Below are positions 61,501 to 64,000 of a stretch of DNA of 64,000 bases, piece after piece (the first letter of the stretch is position 1; each line of letters starts with the position of its first letter). A model generated the notes under the pieces. The model was not told the DNA's origin. It saw nothing but the letters and a program-made list of their open reading frames with translations, and did no database searches. Position numbers and translations under genes: made by a program. Source of the stretch: Paracentrotus lividus (Eukaryota > Echinodermata > Echinoidea > Camarodonta > Echinidae); NCBI GenBank assembly GCA_940671915.1, contig CALNVZ010003429.1:23258893-23322892 (forward strand). The letters run 5' to 3'.

Positions 61501-63129
61501 AAAATGCATTTAATTTAAAAGATGCATGAGACTTGAAATTTTGAGCAGCTGAATGGTTGCAGAGAATGTTGAGGGGTGGATTCCACCCCCAGTAGGATTA
61601 TGGTCAACTTTAAATGAAAGATAAGATATGGTTCTAGTGTCATGATCACAAACCACTGCACACCATTGTATTGGAAATTATATGCAAAGGCACAGTTGGT
61701 ATGTGCTCTTTTGAGTCTTCTTTAGGCACATATCGAGAGGAAATTTAGAATTTAGAATGCGGCGGATTACATTGCAAGGTTATATACAGGATGTACTTTT
61801 TTTTTTCTTTCATTGACTTATAGGAAAGGATATAATCATGCAAAAGGATCTTATTGAACACATTACATTTGGGAAAGCTACATGTGCACCATATTAAACC
61901 TGGTATATAGTTTTGGTAGCAAAAAAGGAATTGGCACAAAACCGATCAAATGTAGTTACATGTTGTCTACATTGCACTAAAAGATATGTGTGAGAGATCT
62001 TGTGACATTCCTTTCAATATTTCCGATGAATTTCATTTATAAAGTTTGAATATAGCGCAATCCAACTGCCGTTTAGACCTCTGCTGACAAATTCGCACGC
62101 CCGAGGTTACGGCGTGAATTAGTGCGAACGATCTGTGTGTAACACCCACACAAGAGAATCCCCATTGGTTTTCCACGTGAGCGCTAACCTGTGACGGGTC
62201 CCCGACTTATCTTTTTTTATCCTTATATTATGAAATAAAGACACTAAAACGAGATTTCAAGTACTATAATTTGCTTTATTATAGTTATTGGATTCAATCT
62301 ATCATAATTTATCTTAATGTGAATCAAAATATTTTTTTCTTTCTCCCGAAACTATACACCAGCTTTAAACTTTACTTGAATAATAACAATAATAATAATG
62401 ATAACACCTGTTATGATTAAATGGTAACTATCTCTCTAACACCACTTGGTGTCAAGACAAATTCTGAAAAAACACTTTGTTGAAATTTTTGCAGGTAAAA
62501 GTAAATTAGTGGGTATGATATTCACTCTCAAGAAGAAAAAAAAATTGACAAAAACCGCCTACAGGGTTCCCAGAATTTTAAGACAGCAAAATTTCCTGAC
62601 TTTTCCCTGATGAAATCTAAAAATTCTCTGATAATTTTTAAAACCCATTTCCAGTTTCGCATGTTTTCTTTGTTGTCGCCTTGAACTATTTGCAGTATAA
62701 AATACTAGTCTGACTGACTACCTAACTTTCGCTTTTTGGGCCAATCAATATTCCCAGACTTTTCCCTGATTTTGAAGCATTATTATCACTTTTTCCTGAC
62801 TGGAAAAAAGTACAATAATTTTCCTTGATTTCCCTCGTTTCCCTGATGGGCTGGGAACCCTCGCCTAAATGTAGGTACACAGGCCGAGTTGAGGTACAGA
62901 GCCCCTGACAGGGGTTGGATGGCAAAGTCCTTACACTTTTCATATGCACATTCAAAGCTGTTTTGGAGGGGGGACTTATAAAAGCAAATAGATCAGAATT
63001 CTGAATATATTACCCCGTAAGTCCGAGCAGTCCACAGGCCCTTTTTGAGAGAAGACGAGGGTGATCACACAACGCCTTGAGGATCATCAGCTCCACAAAG
63101 ATATTTCTCTTGTCATTTTCCATGATCAC
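52123..63129 (-). CDS. ERCC6L: DNA excision repair protein ERCC6-like / PICH (C-terminal half)
   Basis: Minus-strand exons give a SNF2-family helicase C-lobe and the ERCC6L-specific region after it. In order: LCDHPRLLSKRACGLLGL (63.1 kb), the GHRCLVFSRSLKMLNMIEKI motif IV (58.6 kb), TTQVGGTGLNLTGADRVVI motif V (58.0 kb), a damaged motif VI region (57.2-57.8 kb), RQSDRELDAHIAFLKEI (56.4 kb), SGISDHDLLFSLD (55.2 kb) and VRMAERQLAEDN (54.3 kb). The last three match the stretch that ERCC6L, unlike other SNF2 proteins, carries after its helicase. The family protein is a DNA translocase acting on ultrafine anaphase bridges with PLK1. The ATP-binding lobe lies beyond the right edge. Exons after 54.2 kb are less certain. 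Confidence 0.9.
52620..52989 (-). CDS. Probable ERCC6L acidic Ser/Asp region, sequence unreliable
   Basis: After the acceptor TATTTATTAG at 52,990 the frame reads NGKSWAKKRRSGATCPEESS and then meets frame breaks. Repeated blocks of about 85 bp encode DSSSSDDDSS-type acidic stretches, tracked by GACTCCAGCTCTTCAGACGA and its variants. Stops fall at positions where single bases appear to be gained, so either assembly error or pseudogenisation could explain them. Confidence 0.4.
53355..53706 (-). CDS. Probable ERCC6L exon with 30-bp coding repeat, sequence unreliable
   Basis: The acceptor TAATACGTCAG continues the phase 0 of the preceding exon and the donor is ATGTG|GTGAGT. About ten units built on CTTCCTATCAAGGAAGAGC (30 bp, 10 codons) encode LPIKEEQKP-type repeats in one frame and SSYQGRAK in another. 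The frame switches several times within the array, consistent with indel errors. Which frame is used in life cannot be decided from this sequence. Confidence 0.5.
54168..54329 (-). CDS. ERCC6L: ERCC6L exon: VRMAERQL region
   Basis: 162 nt, phase 0 to 0, acceptor TGTTCTTTGTAG, donor CAAAAG|GTAGTT. It starts VRMAERQLAEDNNHG, aligned with the human 'RVQKAQFLVE' position directly after the ISDHDL exon, then a polar Asn/Arg/Gly-rich run. Confidence 0.75.
54330..55152. other. ERCC6L intron, no other feature seen
   Basis: AT-rich, unique-looking. The short open frames here show no family pattern. Confidence 0.5.
55153..55235 (-). CDS. ERCC6L: ERCC6L exon: SGISDHDL motif
   Basis: 83 nt, phase 1 to 0, acceptor TTTGTTGTCAG, donor GCCGAG|GTAAGG. 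It encodes VSGISDHDLLFSLDSKTIKE, which closely matches the ERCC6L segment GISDHDLMYTCD. Phase agrees with both neighbours. Confidence 0.88.
55499..56087. mobile_element. 589-bp inverted repeat carrying decayed ERCC6L exon copies
   Basis: The arms of about 290 bp face each other: GTCAATAAAGTAGATATTCG opposes CGAATATCTACTTTATTGAC, and GTGTAGGGTAAGGGGGT opposes its inverse. The centre is a near-perfect palindrome TTCTAAACAAGTT/AACTTGTTTAGAA. Within each arm (55,542-55,593 and 55,992-56,043) lies a sequence matching the functional exon at 56,362-56,413 plus its splice borders, but with substitutions and stops. Confidence 0.8.
56362..56413 (-). CDS. ERCC6L: ERCC6L exon: RQSDRELDAHIAFLKEI
   Basis: 52 nt, phase 0 to 1, acceptor ATGCTGTTTCAG, donor AAATAG|GTGAGT. 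RQSDRELDAHIAFLKEI corresponds to human RKSDIKLDEHIAYLQSL and is directly followed, in phase, by the ISDHDL exon. Two decayed copies lie 300-800 bp downstream in the inverted repeat. Confidence 0.85.
56414..57232. other. ERCC6L intron; an expected exon is not found here
   Basis: Human ERCC6L has about 35 residues (the RYFSKQELRELF stretch) between the regions encoded at 57.2 and 56.4 kb. No matching exon was recognised. It may be lost, diverged, or hidden by sequence errors. Confidence 0.4.
57233..57780 (-). pseudogene. ERCC6L: ERCC6L motif VI region, doubled and broken by indels
   Basis: On the minus strand, TTTGATCCG at about 57,612 begins a stretch that would read as the SNF2 motif FDPSWNPSTDNQAV if four single extra bases were ignored. 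Further downstream it shows VYRL and, at 57,233-57,300, a QTxG segment ending at donor ACATACAG|GTAAGT. A second, partial version (W-N-P ... D-N-Q-A-V ... R-I-G-Q) lies just upstream at about 57,690-57,780. Insertion-dominated breaks suggest uncorrected long reads rather than a true pseudogene, but both remain possible. Confidence 0.55.
57925..58087 (-). CDS. ERCC6L: ERCC6L exon: helicase motif V
   Basis: 163 nt, phase 0 to 1, acceptor TTTTCTCTAAAG, donor TTATTG|GTGAGT. It encodes QFRWKRLDGSITSMDEREAI, then the strand leading to TTQVGGTGLNLTGADRVVI, the SNF2 motif V that couples ATP hydrolysis to DNA movement. The sequence is clean, with no frame breaks. Confidence 0.92.
58512..58713 (-). CDS. 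ERCC6L: ERCC6L exon: helicase motif IV
   Basis: 202 nt, phase 2 to 0, acceptor CTTTCCATGCAG, donor ACCAGG|GTAAGT. It encodes EESGKLKFLFKLLENLREEG and HRCLVFSRSLKMLNMIEKIL, matching ERCC6L ESGKMIFLMDLLKRLRDEGH and the motif IV that follows. The preceding acidic linker is of similar length to the human one. Confidence 0.92.
58769..59785. mobile_element. TTAA-flanked element with CCCGTTGTATACT ends
   Basis: TTAA then CCCGTTGTATACT on the left (58,765); AGTATACAACGGG then TTAA on the right (59,786). A TTAA target and CCC start are typical of piggyBac-type MITEs. It contains a second inverted pair, ACCATATTCTGACTGGG at 58,886 facing CCCAGTCAGAATAGGGT near 59,640, with G/C-run hairpins, so one element may be nested in the other. 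It lies in an ERCC6L intron. Confidence 0.7.
59686..60120. repeat. Direct ~165-180-bp duplication ending near the gap
   Basis: 59,686-59,849 and 59,938-60,120 carry the same sequence (TTTCATCTGTAAATGAC ... CATGATGGCCTCCCTTAA). The second version has about a dozen extra bases and a longer G-run. It lies 85 bp before the N gap. An assembly or gap-filling artefact is more likely than a true duplication. Confidence 0.7.
60206..60230. other. 25-N assembly gap
   Basis: Exactly 25 N. A fixed-size gap means the true distance is unknown. Confidence 0.99.
60231..61045. other. ERCC6L intron with G-run repeat remnants
   Basis: GCGAAAAATGTTGAGGG at about 60,793 is the inverse of CCCTCAACATTTTTCGGG at 59,887, so remnants of the same repeat flank the gap. 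No gene is seen. Confidence 0.5.
61046..61608. mobile_element. TIR element related to the 58.9-kb inner element
   Basis: TTAACCCTATCCAACTGGG on the left faces CCCAGTAGGATTATGGTCAA on the right. The ends resemble those at 58,886/59,640. The interior contains a G-run and GAGATCTCGGCCG, also present near 59,580. Non-autonomous. Confidence 0.55.
61609..62561. other. ERCC6L intron, no further feature supported
   Basis: AT-rich with a few GC-richer patches (62,060-62,210). No tRNA or exon could be supported. Confidence 0.45.
62562..62861. mobile_element. 300-bp hAT-type MITE
   Basis: CAGGGTTCCCAG and CTGGGAACCCT ends, with TTTCCCTGA-type words repeated inside (TCCTGACTTTTCCCTGA). This end type is common in hAT-derived MITEs. 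Flanks share CGCCTA, compatible with a decayed 8-bp target duplication. Confidence 0.75.
63014..63129 (-). CDS. ERCC6L: ERCC6L exon: LCDHPRLLS motif
   Basis: 116 nt, acceptor ATGATTGTAG, donor ACGGG|GTAATA, ending in phase 2, which fits the 58.7-kb exon. It encodes NIFVELMILKALCDHPRLLS and KRACGLLGL, matching human ELGVLKKLCDHPRLLSARAC. This is the right-most ERCC6L exon in the window; earlier exons are off the edge. Confidence 0.9.
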
Positions 63130-63421
63130 CTACAATCATGTATCAAAGAAAACAGGTTACACAGATAAAAATGAAAACAATATAAAAATAGTTTACACTA
63201 TAGACTTCAATAAAAAAAAAATTACATATTTGTTTGTCATCAAAAGCATTTTTACTACATGAATGAACTTTCAATACATTGAATAGGTCTTAAGCTTTTC
63301 AATAATACATTGGTTATGTTTCAAGGGTCACCACAAACAACTGTCTCAAATTCATTTTCTCAAATTCCTTTTGAAAAGTGAAGTTGGTACCCTTCCGCGA
63401 ACTATATTTACGTAAATTTTA

Positions 63422-63933
63422 GTCAACAAAGCCTGTGCCAAAGCTTCTAGAGTATTGGGTTTTCTAAGACGAAACTTCTGGTCAGCTCCGAAAGAGATTA
63501 AACAACTATCCTACCAAACACTGGTGAGACCGATCCTGGAGTACGCCTCTCCAGCATGGGACCCCCACCTCAAGAAGGACAAACAGAAAATCTGAATTTG
63601 GGGGACTACAGACAAACCAGTAGCGTCTCAACAATGTTGCAGACCTTGCAATGGGAATCCCTAGATGACAGAAGAAAAAATGCCAGACTTTGTCTAATGT
63701 TCCAAATCATAAAAGAACTTGTTGCCATCAATCCTGATGACTTCATCCACGTCAACTCCCGTCCAACAAGAGGGAACAGCATCAAGCTCCAACGTCAGTT
63801 CAAACGCAATGTCCACAAGTTCAGCTTCTTCCCCCGAACAGTGAAGGACTGGAATGAACTCAATATGGACACAAAGTCATTAAATACATTGGACTCCTTC
63901 AAAACACACCTGATTAAACAAAAAGCCCAGTAA
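63422..63933 (+). pseudogene. Non-LTR retrotransposon RT C-terminal fragment (CR1/Jockey-like)
   Basis: The frame from 63,422 reads ASRVLGFLRRNFW, YQTLVRPILEYASPAWDPHL and stops at 63,590; a second frame continues LGDYRQTSSVSTMLQTLQW and ends SFFPRTVKDWNEL...FKTHLI at 63,933. These are the standard last blocks of CR1/Jockey-superfamily reverse transcriptases. A small deletion removes the usual 'lExVQRRAARF' segment between them. It lies on the strand opposite to ERCC6L. Confidence 0.8.
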
Positions 63934-64000
63934 GACCCGACCTTCTCATAAGCCGATCCAGTTATAACAAAATTGGCGAAGTACAGCTAGCCTGCATATG

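Noticed and set aside
62090..62215. GC-richer patch considered as an RNA gene
   Set aside because: No cloverleaf, box A/B pair or other recognisable RNA structure.

Overview
This is animal nuclear DNA with long AT-rich introns, GT-AG exons and very dense transposon debris. The gene content (IgGFc-binding-type domain, C-type lectin domain, ERCC6L helicase) and the style of the small inverted-repeat elements suggest a marine invertebrate deuterostome, most likely an echinoderm. That placement is an inference; no species-specific marker was recognised. No bacterial features, CRISPR arrays, rRNA genes or convincing functional tRNAs were seen.

Three spliced genes can be built by hand from splice sites, exon phase and protein family patterns. 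(1) Minus strand, 13.6-26.9 kb: three exons of a C-type lectin domain gene; two together make the last two thirds of the lectin fold and the third is a short Cys/Pro stalk. The 5' and 3' exons were not found. (2) Plus strand, 37.1-47.5 kb: an apparently complete seven-exon gene of 974 codons whose phases agree at all six junctions. It encodes a signal peptide, an IgGFc-binding N-terminal-type domain, a 436-residue Ser/Thr-rich mucin stalk, one transmembrane helix and a short tail. (3) Minus strand, 52.1 kb to beyond 63.1 kb: the C-terminal half of the SNF2-family DNA translocase ERCC6L (PICH). Its N-terminal lobe lies beyond the right edge.

Most of the rest is mobile or tandem DNA. 0-2.4 kb: a truncated inverted-repeat element, two minisatellites and a TA-flanked MITE. 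2.5-5.1 kb: an element with 245-bp inverted ends. 7.5-11.7 kb: a foldback element of 157-bp repeats abutting a TTAA-flanked element of 225-bp repeats. 12.2-20.1 kb: a LINE fragment, an inverted-repeat element carrying a tRNA-like sequence, a 2.2-kb foldback, and three elements packed side by side at TA sites. 22.2-26.4 kb: five head-to-tail copies of one inverted-repeat element. 27.8-29.8 kb: a 2-kb foldback. 33.7-36.5 kb: a 33-bp minisatellite broken by a 5'-truncated LINE and a 239-bp MITE, both with clean target duplications. 43-51.7 kb: several MITEs. 53-63 kb: elements inside ERCC6L introns, one of which carries decayed copies of an ERCC6L exon.

Sequence quality is uneven. A 25-N gap lies at 60,206-60,230. 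Several stretches (22.2-26.4, 35.0-36.5, 47.7-48.8, 52.6-53.7, 57.2-57.8 and 59.9-60.1 kb) look rich in single-base insertions, as uncorrected long-read gap filling would. Frames and copy differences there should be treated with caution, including the ERCC6L motif VI exon.
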